Translations under genes and position numbers: made by a program | The notes under the pieces: model-generated | The model's input: only the letters and a program-made list of their open reading frames with translations | What the model was told of the DNA's origin: nothing | Database searches by the model: none | Shown here: in pieces, positions 1 through 10,167 of the stretch | How the letters are laid out: every line of letters begins with the position of its first letter | Numbering within the stretch: position 1 is the stretch's first letter | Assembly: GCA_032718475.1 (NCBI GenBank) | Contig: JAUCBJ010007978.1 | Span: 1 to 29,886, forward strand | From: Nemertoderma westbladi | Lineage: Eukaryota > Xenacoelomorpha > Nemertodermatida > Nemertodermatidae | Length of the DNA: 29,886 nt | Direction of reading: 5' to 3'

Positions 1-2941
1 TTACACTGCAACCTTACACTGCAATAATAAAATCTAAGCATCCGAATTCAGCCTCCCGGGTGTAGATCCATCGGGTGAATGATCGCGCATGGGCTGGCTT
101 CGGCTAATGTTTTTGTTTATTAGCATAACTTATTGGCGTATGCTAAAGGTGTTTTAATTAACTAAAAGACATATAAATTTTGGCAGGTTAAACTGCTAAA
201 GGTCTTCAAAAGCGCGAACAGTGATGAATGACTTAATGTCAAATGCCAACCTCAGGGTGACCGTAGAATACAGTACAATCATGCTGATCGAATACTGTTA
301 CTTTATTTCACGCCGAGATATATAGCACCCCATAGCCTATCATTGAGTTTACTTTACGGCGAAGTTCACGCCAACTTGAAAATAGAGATTTACAGTATAT
401 CTGTCATTCATTGCCGGATCAATCATTGCCGAATCTATATATTGTTTATATTTAGCCTCTCGTATGGATATTTCATTGCATACAATGTAATATTATGTAT
501 TATTATTATTAATAATGTATTATTACTGCCTGCCTAAAGATGTACCACACATGGGTCACGTTCATTTCTAATTAATTTTTTACTCTGTGGTAAAAGAACC
601 ATAAAATGTATATTCAATTAAAAGCAGATGATAAAGAACGATAGAACTCTTTATAAGTCAATGAGTGATATCACAATCGGCAAGTTTCCCTCTTTTTTTT
701 CAGTTTACAAAGATGTTTGTAAACCTTTTGCTCTGAAATACCAGGCACATAAGAGCTGTGGAATTCCAGGATAATGTGGTTAATTATTATTATTATTATG
801 AACACCAACAAAGAAGAACAGTTTTTTTTCATTATTTGACGTGGCCAATGATTGCAAGTGAGCCATCAGATTTTTTCCAGAGGAACTACTGATGACCACG
901 TAATTATTCTTGGCGGACTTATAGAACGCCCTTTTGCTGTTACAAGTTCTTGCCACTTCGGAGATTTGACTGTTCGCATTATTCTTTAATTATATGTCTT
1001 TCCCATTCATTCCAAACCTCGAATTGCTTCCTACATTACAGTAAACCGTAATTAATTATACGATTATCTCATACGGAATGGAGTCGAACCGCCCAGAATT
1101 CTAGCTGATTAGCATACCATCTATCTGCACGCAACGCTGTCACACATCAACCAATTTCATGCGCTTTTAATGCACATATTGCTTTCAATTTCAACATGGA
1201 TATAGAATAAAAAAAAATTGATTAAAATACGCTGAAGAACAGTAATCACTGAACTTTAATAATTTCAGCATAATTCTAAATTAGAAATACTAATAATGAT
1301 AATACTAACTAATACTACTAAGAATGATGGATAATGATAAAAAGTACTGATTATGTTGCTATTATGTTTGAATACTTATTTATATCATATGACTGGAAAC
1401 AGTCATGCGGTGGCTACTACCTGCTATTTGCATCAGTTTTCGCCTGGAGAGGATTCAATTTAATTAACCCCCCCCCCCTCCTTTTCCGTATATAGTATGA
1501 TAATTACTTTAAAAAAAGTATTTTCAAGCTAAAGTTGATAAACTGCAATCAGCTCATTGCTATATACGCTGTACTGTATGGAGGAAGGTTAGGTGGATCT
1601 CTCGTATGAAATCATTCTACCACTATTGCAAATTATTCCAAGAAAAAACGTTACTGCAGGCTGAATTGAATGGTTGATGTTTAAGGATGGGAAGGCTATA
1701 ACCAACCACCCAGTCACCTATCCATGGATGCATGCACCAGGTCGCGGACTCAATTATCTAAACTAATCAAATTTTTGGTGCTAAGAGGAAACCTGAAAGT
1801 TCACCAGAACTTCACGGCAATATTCGTAGGTGTTCGCGGATAATTGGCTGCGACAGACACCGGTTGTGCTGAATTCCCATGGCGAGTTAAATCAAGCTAC
1901 CGCCTCTTACAGGCGTGGCATTTCAAATCCCCAAGTGGTACCTGTCGCAGGCTATTAGGCCCTGTATCGATAATCAAATCGACCCGCCAAATCAATAGCC
2001 ATTGTCGATTGCATGGAAGAAAGCGATTCGAAAATTGAGTTTACCCACAAGAAATCCAATCAGGTGTGTTGCTTACTAAAGGAGCTCTTATGGTATGAAT
2101 GGGAGGGAAATGTGAACAGGTTGTGATTTATATTAGGTATATATTAGGTGTCCTTAACACACCCCCCTGGAAATTCAACCCACTACACTTCAAACAATAA
2201 ATAGGGTAAAAACTGACAGCTGTGGATTAAGATAAGAGTGACTAGACTAATTTAATTACTAAAAAATTAGGTAAAATCTTTCAGTGAAACTTAGAGCCAG
2301 ACAGCTAGTGCAATACGGCATTGGTTAGCGTTACACCGCAGTGGGTACTGATGCTATTGGAACTGCTCATGACCAGCCACCCAGTCAGATGGTGTACCAG
2401 AAAATAAGTGAAAGAACTTTCAAATAAAAGTAGTGAAATCAGTGTACTAATAAATTCTTTTTGGACTGTACGTCCACATTAGGAATGACAAAGAGGTACA
2501 AATGATTAACCCTGAAATAATGCACCAAACTTTAGTGTTCAGTGTAAAATGACCACACGAACAGCCATGTACCCAATTCATTTACATTATCACGACGAGT
2601 ATCTTTTAGCAGACGTTTTGAGAATGTCAAGCGAGTTAATGTAATGGCATGCAACGATGCTTTTCGTGGCCTAAGTATACTCAAATGATACTCGTTATAT
2701 ATATGTATCAATTTAGGAATGTCTATAGCTGTCCACCACATTTAATCTCTTTAAACCATCCCAAGAAATTTATTATCATCCGAAGAGCTGTGATTCCTTG
2801 TGATTTCTTTACCATTTATAGTTTATTTGATATGCGGATTGGGAGGAAGATCCCGGGTGTAGAGGAAGCACATGACCAACCAGGCCATCTATCGATTCAA
2901 TACAAATACGGAAAGGCCTGGCCTGCCAGGCAGAATTAAAG
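1..2941. other. AT-rich non-coding stretch
   Basis: No gene is supported here. The open frames are 70 codons or shorter, apart from one of 96, and none has a recognisable domain. Visible content is low-complexity DNA: a short TTA run near 783-798, a C-run near 1470-1480, and scattered 12-15 base motifs that recur (a TCCCGGGTGTAGA motif at 54 and 2851; a CCACCCAGTCA motif near 1697 and 2376), probably remnants of old repeats. It may be intron or downstream flank of the minus-strand receptor gene, but no exon was found. Confidence 0.6.
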
Positions 2942-2961
2942 TTTAGTTCTTCTACCTTTAC

Positions 2962-3002
<41 letters not shown>

Positions 3003-3250
3003 TTGGTTATTTATATAGCGCTTTTCTACGCTCAGCATACTCAAAGCGCTTTTATTATCATTACCCCAGCATTATCATTATCATTATCATTATACCGCTG
3101 GGTTGATGTAGGCACTAATGTCTAAAGTCTTGCCTTGGGACACAACAGTGCGAAATTTCTACAGCCTTTAGTCGGATTCGAACCTGCGCCACCAAACACT
3201 ATTGTGTAAGCAGTTCAGGCGCCGTATCCACTCGGACACTGCGACATCAT
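2962..3250 (-). mobile_element. tRNA-derived SINE
   Basis: Read on the minus strand, the element starts with a tRNA-like head. A class-II style A box (TGTCCGAGTGGATACGG) lies at 3223-3240 and a perfect B box (GGTTCGAATCC) at 3174-3184, the layout of a pol III internal promoter. The A box resembles Ser/Leu tRNAs. A body follows, with a short (GATAAT)n run near 3071-3094 and a tail that has AAAGCGCT twice and CTATATAAAT, ending in a (TTA)n tract at 2962-3001. Head, body and microsatellite tail in this order are typical of a SINE mobilised by a LINE. The head cannot be a working tRNA because no full acceptor stem is visible. The 5' end is approximate and no target duplication was established. 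Confidence 0.75.
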
Positions 3251-5050
3251 ACCCCAGTATAATGAACCCATACTAAAGCCAGTAGAGTTGCTATGCAGGA
3301 GCCTTTCAACATCAACCCCAAAGAGTTCATGTAGAAACAGAGTGGAAGGTTGACTGTGGAAGATCAAGGTCACCCATTGTAGTGAACAGACATTCCTTGG
3401 CTTAAAGAGCCTAAACGATCCTCCCATTCAAAAGGTTCAGTATTTTATTCTGTCGAATCGAATTATGCTGCCATAGAAATCAGGCTGACTCCTTTAAAAC
3501 TGGGTTGGGCTAATTAGCATAAAGATCATAAAATTAGATTTGTAATTATTCATATTAAAATGGAAAAAAGGAGACGAAAGAGAGGCAAGAATGGAAAGAG
3601 CCAAGAAATTAGCCAAGTTATGAAGATAATAACTACCTTTTCCTATAGTTAAATTCTAACATTTAAGTAGAATTTAGCCTACTGTAGTTGATTTGACTGA
3701 CGTATCTACATATTTGACTTGTTGCTAAGTAATTATATTCGATTATTACCCTATTAAATGATTCCCTGTTATCTTTACATTCACAGATGGGTGATTAAAT
3801 ATTAGTGAAAAGTGATAAGTAAAAGTTATATTCGGCTCTCAGGGCAGGGACTTCCCGTACAGTTTGCTGTCACAGAGTTTCTATCACTGTAAGATGTTAG
3901 ATTATCCAAGGATGTACCCACATGAACATTACATCAACTGCATCAGCACGTACGCTTTACATCAAGGCTGGACAGTTTCGAGCAGTGTTTTACCCTGTTC
4001 ACAGAATCAAGACTTTTATTAAATCCAATTTCGCAAACATGTAGTGTAGACATATTAAAGCCCCCCAGCAGCAATGTTACTGCGTAGTATTCGGATTGAA
4101 TATAAATATAAATATTTAATCGCACTTAAACACACACGTAATGACTTACAAAATCATTATACTATAAATGATATCTTTAAATTAAATTTAGATAGTAAGC
4201 CCATCTGAGGCCGGATTTCAGGTCTGGATATACTGGAGCACCTGGTGTGTTCCAATGCCAAGAGAAACTCAGTCCTAGTTGCGTAAAATAAAATCCTCTA
4301 ATTCTTCAACATTGGTGGATTGGATACTCACTCATCCCGCCTCCTGCCGGGGTCCTGGGATCAATCCAGGGTAGAACCAGTTACAATTTAGTAAGTGGTG
4401 CGGCAAACCGGCAATATGGGAACTTGCCTTGTGCTGAGGGAGTAAGCTTAGTTATGGAGTACTGAAGTATGTACATGTACATGTAAAGCTACAGGAGAAA
4501 GGAGAGCGGCCCCCTCCTTGTATTACAGGAAACAGCCACGAGAGAGAACATTCGGGTTACCTTGAGTGTTTTACCTTCGTTCACAGAGCAGTTTATTTTA
4601 CATATGAAAGGGTAATGCATGGTTGGTCACTAAATTACGTCATGATCTAAGAAATTTATCATAATTTCGGACAATTACAGTAAATTCCTAAAAATATAAA
4701 TTAAAGGTATGAGGGTTTTGTGAGTGTTTTCTTAAGGATTGTGGCCACCAACTCTGTAATGGGATGCGATGTGGGTTTCTTATGCTGTCGGTTGTTTTAT
4801 TTGGTTTAACGAATTCTTTATTCAGAACGCATGTCATTCGTGCTGTTGGAGGTTACACAACAATTATGTAAACAGGAAGGCTATGTATGTAGGTGGGATG
4901 AATGTTGATAATATGTATGGGATTCTAAATCGATACATTTTCATAAAGAAATAGTATTAGTGGAGTGGGGATAGAATCTCAGAAAACAAGTAGTCGATGC
5001 GAAATATCATTATATATTCAGCGATGAGATGAAGTGGTATGAGTGTCATA
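3251..5050. other. Non-coding stretch, no gene seen
   Basis: AT-rich sequence with open frames of about 70 codons or fewer and no recognisable domain. A short ATGTAC repeat lies near 4470-4485. I see no RNA gene or defined mobile element here. Confidence 0.55.
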
Positions 5051-5380
5051 GAATAATTCATGTTAAAGTAAAAAGAGGGTCTAATTGGCTAATATATTTA
5101 CATAATACAATGTAAACGCTTTCGGCCTACCGGCCTGCCTCAGACTTAAAGAATACAGGAATGCACCACCAAATAAAAGAATGTACATACAAATTCAAAA
5201 ATCCCTCCACCGCATTACAGCATTATTACATATTTCCAACAGTAAAGAACGTAATAAAGGTCTACTTATTATGAATCGAAAAGTGTCTTGAAGGTTGTCA
5301 GCAAAAATAAAAATAAAACTAATAATAATATTAATTAATGATGAAGTAATGTAATTCAAGTTAGTGTAGGTAGATGCAAA

Positions 5381-5653
5381 ATTAATAATAATGAGTAAAT
5401 GGAGCAATTCAGCAATATTATATATATATTTCGAATTAATATTATAATTCATTGTCAATACAATCACACTAACTAATGGAAGATAGATATATTGAATATT
5501 TTTAATGCATTGATTAGGATTACATACATATCTCATATTCAATATATCAATCTTCCATTAGTTAGTGTGTTTGTATTGACAATGAATTATAATATTAATT
5601 TGAAATATATTTATAATATTGCTGAATTGCTCCGTTTACTCATTATTATTAAT
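5381..5653. repeat. Long palindrome A, arms about 118 bp
   Basis: The left arm 5381-5498 and right arm 5536-5653 are near-perfect inverted copies (for example GATATATTGAATA against TATTCAATATATC) separated by 37 bp. The single strand could fold into a hairpin of more than 100 bp. Confidence 0.85.
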
Positions 5654-5764
5654 AATAATTAATAATATATAATATTGCAACTTGTAAATTTATAGTTCAC
5701 GGCCAGTACGTAAGTGGTTGTTATAATAATTAAATAATGTAAATAATAATATATTAATATAATA

Positions 5765-6142
5765 ATATATAGAAACAATGTGATCCAGTCTCCTATCAAA
5801 AATGAAACCTAACTACAAATAAACACTTTAATAACTGCACGAATAACTATCCTATATATTTGAAATTATTGGTCAATTGGTACTGTGCCGTATTTAGATA
5901 GGGTAGGGACTCACAGTACACTGCTGATGATGGAGCTGTGTTTCCCCGGGTACAGTGTTTAAATCCTGAAACCCTTTATTTTTATCAAATTTAGTATGTA
6001 GACAGACTTACCCCTTTCGGCGGACTAAATGTCCTGTATTTTCTAATATATATAGGATAGTTATTCGTGCAGTTATTAAAGTGTTTATTTGTAGTTAGGT
6101 TTCATTTTTGATAGGAGACTGGATCACATTGTTTCTATATAT
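5765..6142. repeat. Long palindrome B, arms about 95 bp
   Basis: The left arm 5765-5859 and right arm 6048-6142 are near-perfect inverted copies (GAAACAATGTGATCC against GGATCACATTGTTTC). The 188-bp spacer has no coding potential. Confidence 0.85.
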
Positions 6143-6359
6143 ATATTTCGCCAGTCAGGTTGTACTGTACCCATATTGTTTCTTAATATAATAATATATA
6201 TATTAGCCAATTACACACTCTTTTTACTTTAACATGAATTATTCCATTATATATTGTATATCTTCTATTCTCTCGAACGTATTTGATATACCGCTTATTC
6301 ATTTAGTTGTTTTATGTATTTGATATAATGCTGTCTTAAAGGCCTGGTTATGCTGGGGG

Positions 6360-8204
6360 CTACTACTACTACTAGGATCGGCATGCTGCATTGCAGCTGC
6401 ATTTTTAAGAATGCTGTGCCGGCTTGTCAACAAAATTGCACCGCCACAACTCCCTATCACCCATGACATTTGCTAGATCATCCGCATCTTTAAGGCCAGT
6501 GTCCTTTAAGATGCGTCTCAAGAAAGTCATGGGCTGTCCACCATGCTTATTCACTCCATGAGGCTGCCAAAGTACAAGATTATGCACTGGCTGGTCCTCA
6601 CGGCGAAAGCAATGTCCGGCAAAGCGGAGGCGATTTTGTTCTAGTGTCAAGCTTGGGGGAACCAATGAGACACCTCCAATGTTATATAGTGTCTGGTTGG
6701 AGATGTGTGCATTGTACTTGACACAATGTACCCGGCGTAGCATTCTTGTGAATGTGCCATCCAGAGATTTGGTGTCCTCAGCAGTTAGAGCCCAGCATGG
6801 ACTCCCGTAGAGGAGTACTGGAACTACTGCTGCTCTAAATAATCGGACCTTAAGTTTCCGATTAATTCTAGGTGACTTCCAAATCCTGGAAAGCCTATTC
6901 AAGGCTGCCCATGCCTTTCCCTTACGTATTCGAAGGTCCTCACCTGACTTCCGGATCCATGATCCCAGGTAACAGAAGTCGTCCACATGCTCAAGCATAC
7001 CATCCTTTGAGCTTATGCTCATCCGATCAGAGACTTGCTGAGGACTTTCAAAGTTAACTGTCAGAATTTTGGTCTTTCTGGAGTTAATAAAAAGACCAAC
7101 ACTAGAAGCAGCATGTTCTAATGAGCTGAGGAGCCGCTGGGCTCCCTCTAATGATTCTGAGAGTACTCCTAAGTCATCAGCAAAGTCTAGATCAGTTAGG
7201 TACTTGGCAGGATTTCCTCGACTTCTGGAGCCAGTAGGTGGAGTTATCATCACCCCATCATCATTATGATGATCTAAGGACATGCGTAGAACATAGTCAA
7301 CCACAATAATGAACAAGAATGGTGCAAGTGTGTCTCCTTGGAGGACACCCCATAACACTTCAAATGGTTCTGTGTCACTGTCAACAGTAGACACAAATGT
7401 TGTCGAACCATCGTATACTGATCTGATTGCTGCAATAATTTCATCAGGAATCCCATATAATGAAAGTATGCTGAACATACGTGAGCGAGAGACTGAATCA
7501 AAGGCCTTGAAGAAGTCAACAAAGATAACAGCCAGATGCCTGTCTTTCTTTTTTGATAACTTTTCAATTATCCTTCTAAGTGCCAAAATGGGCTCCATGG
7601 TCCCACGACCTTTACGGAACCCATTCTGATTTCCACGTAGCAGTCTCTCAATGGGATCCCTGATGCGATTTAATAGAATTCTATTGTATAGTTTTGCAGC
7701 AATCGAGATCAATGAGATTCCCCGAAAAGAACCATAGAGTGTTAGGTTGCCCTTCTTGGGAACTGGCACCAACTTATTTGTTTTCATTTCTTGTGGGACT
7801 CTTGTTGTACGGTACATGTCTACTATGATGGGATAGATGAGCTTTAAACACTCAGGTATTTTAAAGACCTCAGGAGGAACACCATCTACTCCACTGGCAC
7901 GATTGGTCTTAATGCTCTTAGCAGCAGCCTTCACTTCTGCAAAGGAGATATCGCCAATGGGAATATCTGGGAGTACAGACTCAGACACTTTTACTTCTAT
8001 AAAGTTATCAGGCAATACCCTGTCATTATTGAGGAGCTTTTCAAAGTGGGCTTTCCAACCATTGAGGCGATCGGCTGGTGATTCAGCCTTAACCTTGGTG
8101 GTTGGTTGGCTTTTCCGCCCAGTAAGCAGATTGATCGATTTCCATGCCTGGGATGATTGCCTGCTGTCGTCAGCATCATTGATGGCATCAACCTGACTTT
8201 TTTT
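6360..8204 (-). mobile_element. 5'-truncated RTE-like LINE
   Basis: This non-LTR retrotransposon on the minus strand keeps its reverse transcriptase and very short 3' UTR and ends in a TAG-repeat tail at 6360-6375. A 3' UTR of only a few dozen bases and a short-microsatellite tail are typical of the RTE group. The apurinic endonuclease half is missing. The frame is lost at an A8 run (8198-8205 on the plus strand) next to the 5' side of the neighbouring plus-strand LINE, which suggests 5' truncation on insertion. The exact 5' limit is not certain. Confidence 0.75.
6405..8204 (-). CDS. Reverse transcriptase fragment, RTE-like LINE
   Basis: This is the reverse transcriptase of a LINE, which copies the element RNA at a nicked chromosomal target. 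The frame is open from about 8204, though a TTG or Met-based start would be placed near 8015; the upstream residues (RLNGWKAHFEKLL) look like genuine RT N-terminus, so this is a fragment lacking its endonuclease. In order I see an FRGISLISIAAKLYNRIL block, QNGFRKGRGTMEPIL, the first catalytic Asp in AVIFVDFFKAFDS, GVLQGDTLAPFLFI, the catalytic DFADD box, CYLGSWIRKSG, LYGSPCWALT, and a C-terminal GHCFRR and DREL-W region. The GVLQGDTLAP and late LYG-x-x-W blocks match the RTE/F52C9.6-like proteins I know. The catalytic residues are intact, but without an endonuclease the copy should not be autonomous. Confidence 0.85.
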   Translation of the reverse strand, partial: KKSQVDAINDADDSRQSSQAWKSINLLTGRKSQPTTKVKAESPADRLNGWKAHFEKLLNNDRVLPDNFIEVKVSESVLPDIPIGDISFAEVKAAAKSIKTNRASGVDGVPPEVFKIPECLKLIYPIIVDMYRTTRVPQEMKTNKLVPVPKKGNLTLYGSFRGISLISIAAKLYNRILLNRIRDPIERLLRGNQNGFRKGRGTMEPILALRRIIEKLSKKKDRHLAVIFVDFFKAFDSVSRSRMFSILSLYGIPDEIIAAIRSVYDGSTTFVSTVDSDTEPFEVLWGVLQGDTLAPFLFIIVVDYVLRMSLDHHNDDGVMITPPTGSRSRGNPAKYLTDLDFADDLGVLSESLEGAQRLLSSLEHAASSVGLFINSRKTKILTVNFESPQQVSDRMSISSKDGMLEHVDDFCYLGSWIRKSGEDLRIRKGKAWAALNRLSRIWKSPRINRKLKVRLFRAAVVPVLLYGSPCWALTAEDTKSLDGTFTRMLRRVHCVKYNAHISNQTLYNIGGVSLVPPSLTLEQNRLRFAGHCFRREDQPVHNLVLWQPHGVNKHGGQPMTFLRRILKDTGLKDADDLANVMGDRELWRCNFVDKPAQHS

Positions 8205-8568
8205 TCATTGACTTGTCTGGGTACTGAAATGAGTTGGTAGCCTACACCTCTGATAGCCCTGTACTGCTGTACTGCTATCTACACATTGCACTTTTACTAC
8301 CGGTATTGAACCGGTACCAGAAACAGCGAACTGCTCTATGAACAACTCTATGAACTTAATTAACTTATTGCTGATATTCTTCATCCGCTTATCGCTTACT
8401 AACTTCACTCGGCGGCTCAAAACACAAAAAATATTAAGCCTATAACTGTATTCAGGTATTATACAGATAAACGAAACGCCACTTTCGTTTAGACCTGGCA
8501 AACTAGTCCGTTCCAGCCCATGTAGGCCTAACCTGCGTTCATCAGCAAACAGCGCCCCTAGAAATAAA

Positions 8569-9387
8569 ATGCCTAAACCAAATCATGAATCCGATAAATT
8601 TGACCGCCTAGAAGCCCTAATCCGCTCTTTAACCAAAGACGTTAAACGTATAGACGATAAGGTAAATGCTCTAGATAATCTTCCTGATCTTTTGGCTGCG
8701 ATCAATGCCGTTAAAGAAGAAAACTCATTCCTAAAGAAAGAGAATATTGAGATCCGAACAGCTAACCAAAATCTGGAGCAATACATCCGCAAGCATCATA
8801 TTCTAGTACACGGCGTTGACGAAGTAAAAGGCGAAAATCTAAAGGATGTTATTCAACCTCTATTATCGGGGTTGGGTATTGGTACAAGTGAGTCCCCGAA
8901 TTCGCAAAACGAAGTCGATGTGATCCATCGTATTGGTCCGTTAAAAGCTGCAAATAAAAGTCGCCCAATACTCGTTCGATTTTACGGCCACTCATCAAGA
9001 TATACCGCCTTCAACAACAAAGCGAAGTTACCAAAGGGGATTTATATTACCGACCACCTTATCAGAGCACGTGCCGAATTACTGGGCAAGGCGAAAACCC
9101 TAGTTAGTAAGGATTTCATTCATGCAGCCTATTCTTTTAATGGGGAGATTTACATTCGGAAACATAAGAACGCGGATCCTATTAAAATCACCACAACCGA
9201 TGACTTAGATTCCATCAACCTATCCCAAGGACACCCTATCGGTTCCAACGAAAGGCAGAAGAGTAATAACAAGTCTAAAACCCGTAGCAGCGCTAGGACG
9301 CGACTTGGTACCGGTACCCATACACAGGCAGTTTCGGAAACTAATTCACAAACCGCTACCGAAGATAATGGGTCGATCAGTAACTAA
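8569..9387 (+). CDS. LINE ORF1, coiled-coil RNA-binding protein
   Basis: ORF1 proteins bind and chaperone the element RNA in ribonucleoprotein particles. The 272 residues start with a charged region and a heptad-rich stretch, residues about 10-75 (LEALIRSLTKDVKRIDDKV, then LKKENIEIRTANQNLEQYI), which looks like a trimerising coiled coil. Residues about 78-200 follow with VHGVDEVKGE, DVIHRIG, RPILVRFYGHSSR and a GIYITDHL block. This layout matches the L1 ORF1p-like RRM plus C-terminal domain (Transposase_22 type) also found in other LINE clades. The tail is Ser/Thr/Asn-rich and probably disordered. The ATG at 8569 follows a run of A and is the first in frame. The ORF is intact. It contains the 12-bp palindrome GGTACCGGTACC at 9307-9318. 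Confidence 0.75.
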   Translation: MPKPNHESDKFDRLEALIRSLTKDVKRIDDKVNALDNLPDLLAAINAVKEENSFLKKENIEIRTANQNLEQYIRKHHILVHGVDEVKGENLKDVIQPLLSGLGIGTSESPNSQNEVDVIHRIGPLKAANKSRPILVRFYGHSSRYTAFNNKAKLPKGIYITDHLIRARAELLGKAKTLVSKDFIHAAYSFNGEIYIRKHKNADPIKITTTDDLDSINLSQGHPIGSNERQKSNNKSKTRSSARTRLGTGTHTQAVSETNSQTATEDNGSISN

Positions 9388-9577
9388 TCGGGTAATTATC
9401 TGAATATATTATAGGTTTACTAGGATGAACATTACCTTATCCTTGTTTATAAGTGCACTGTATGTTCTACATGTTTATATTTTCAGTACAGGGCTAGTCA
9501 TTCAGTCAGTGGTGTCGGGTTCACAATTAAAAGAAACGGTTTTAGTAAAGTAGACTTCTCTTTCTTTTAATCATCTC

Positions 9578-10156
9578 ATGTCTGTCTCATTTCTAAATCC
9601 TCACACCTCCATCTCTAACCATTCTCGCCCCATCTTACCATCCCTTCCTACTCCTGCTTGCAGATCATGTCATTTTTGTTTCTCAAAGCTCGAACTTACC
9701 GATCCAAAATTTTTGTGTAGTCAGTGTAATAATATTTTCCATATACCATGCGGCACATGTCTCTCTGCTCAAGAAGTTACTACCACACAATGGCCTTTAA
9801 TATGCTACAATTGTCATTGTGACACTTTTCCATTCTCTTTTATCGACGTAAATGATTCTGATGTGTTTGAACCAACCCATGGGGATGGGTCTACTCCAAC
9901 CCCGGAGGATGACCTATCCACATCGGGTATCTTAAACCAAACATTTAGTAGCTTAGACCCCGATAGTAATTTAATTAATTTAAATATTGACAAAGGTTAT
10001 TATTCAGAAGGTAAATTTAATAGTGAATTCTCTAACCTAAAAAAATCACCATCGCTATCCATTTTTAACTTGAACTGTAGGAGTCTATCATCCAATTTAT
10101 CCGCTATAACTGATTTTTTATTGACTATTAAATCACGATGTATACAAACGCCCTGA
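9578..10156 (+). pseudogene. LINE ORF2 N-terminus: PHD-like finger and start of endonuclease
   Basis: This is the first 192 codons of the element's polyprotein. Residues about 28-80 hold a Cys/His-rich finger (C-x2-C pairs, an FHIPC segment with the His ligand, then a final C-x2-C) that resembles a PHD finger, a module found in several CR1-group ORF2 or ORF1 proteins. A Ser/Asp-rich linker follows. The last 30 or so residues (SIFNLNCRSLSSN) are the opening beta-strand of the apurinic/apyrimidinic endonuclease, with the Asn-containing first motif. The frame then ends at a TGA. The endonuclease continues in another frame after about 10170, so this is the front half of a broken ORF rather than a separate gene. 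Confidence 0.75.
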
Positions 10157-10167
10157 AGTCGGCATGT

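Larger units (their letters stand above)
5051..6244. mobile_element. Nested inverted-repeat (foldback-like) element
   Basis: The outermost arms, 5051-5097 and 6198-6244, are imperfect inverted copies about 47 bp long, starting GAATAATTCATG. Inside lie two independent palindromes. One has arms of about 118 bp (5381-5498 and 5536-5653) around a 37-bp centre. The other has arms of about 95 bp (5765-5859 and 6048-6142) around a 188-bp centre. No transposase frame is present; the 115-codon minus-strand frame at 5195-5542 is only sequence of the palindrome arm. This suits a non-autonomous MITE/foldback unit whose mobility would depend on a partner elsewhere. Flanking target duplications are unclear, so the family is not assigned. 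Confidence 0.65.

Noticed and set aside
54-2890. Recurring short motifs (TCCCGGGTGTAGA; GACCAACCA/CCACCCAGTCA)
   Set aside because: Only 12-15 bases are shared with no alignable flanks; too short to call a repeat family from this window.
3168-3246. A functional tRNA gene on the minus strand
   Set aside because: A and B boxes are present, but no closing acceptor stem is visible, and the sequence continues into a SINE body and TTA tail.
5195-5542. 115-codon minus-strand ORF with hydrophobic residues
   Set aside because: It is AT-rich sequence of a palindrome arm; Ile/Tyr/Asn content follows base composition.
8205-8501. 98-codon minus-strand frame between the two LINEs
   Set aside because: It lies antisense in the 5' UTR of the plus-strand LINE and has no recognisable motif.
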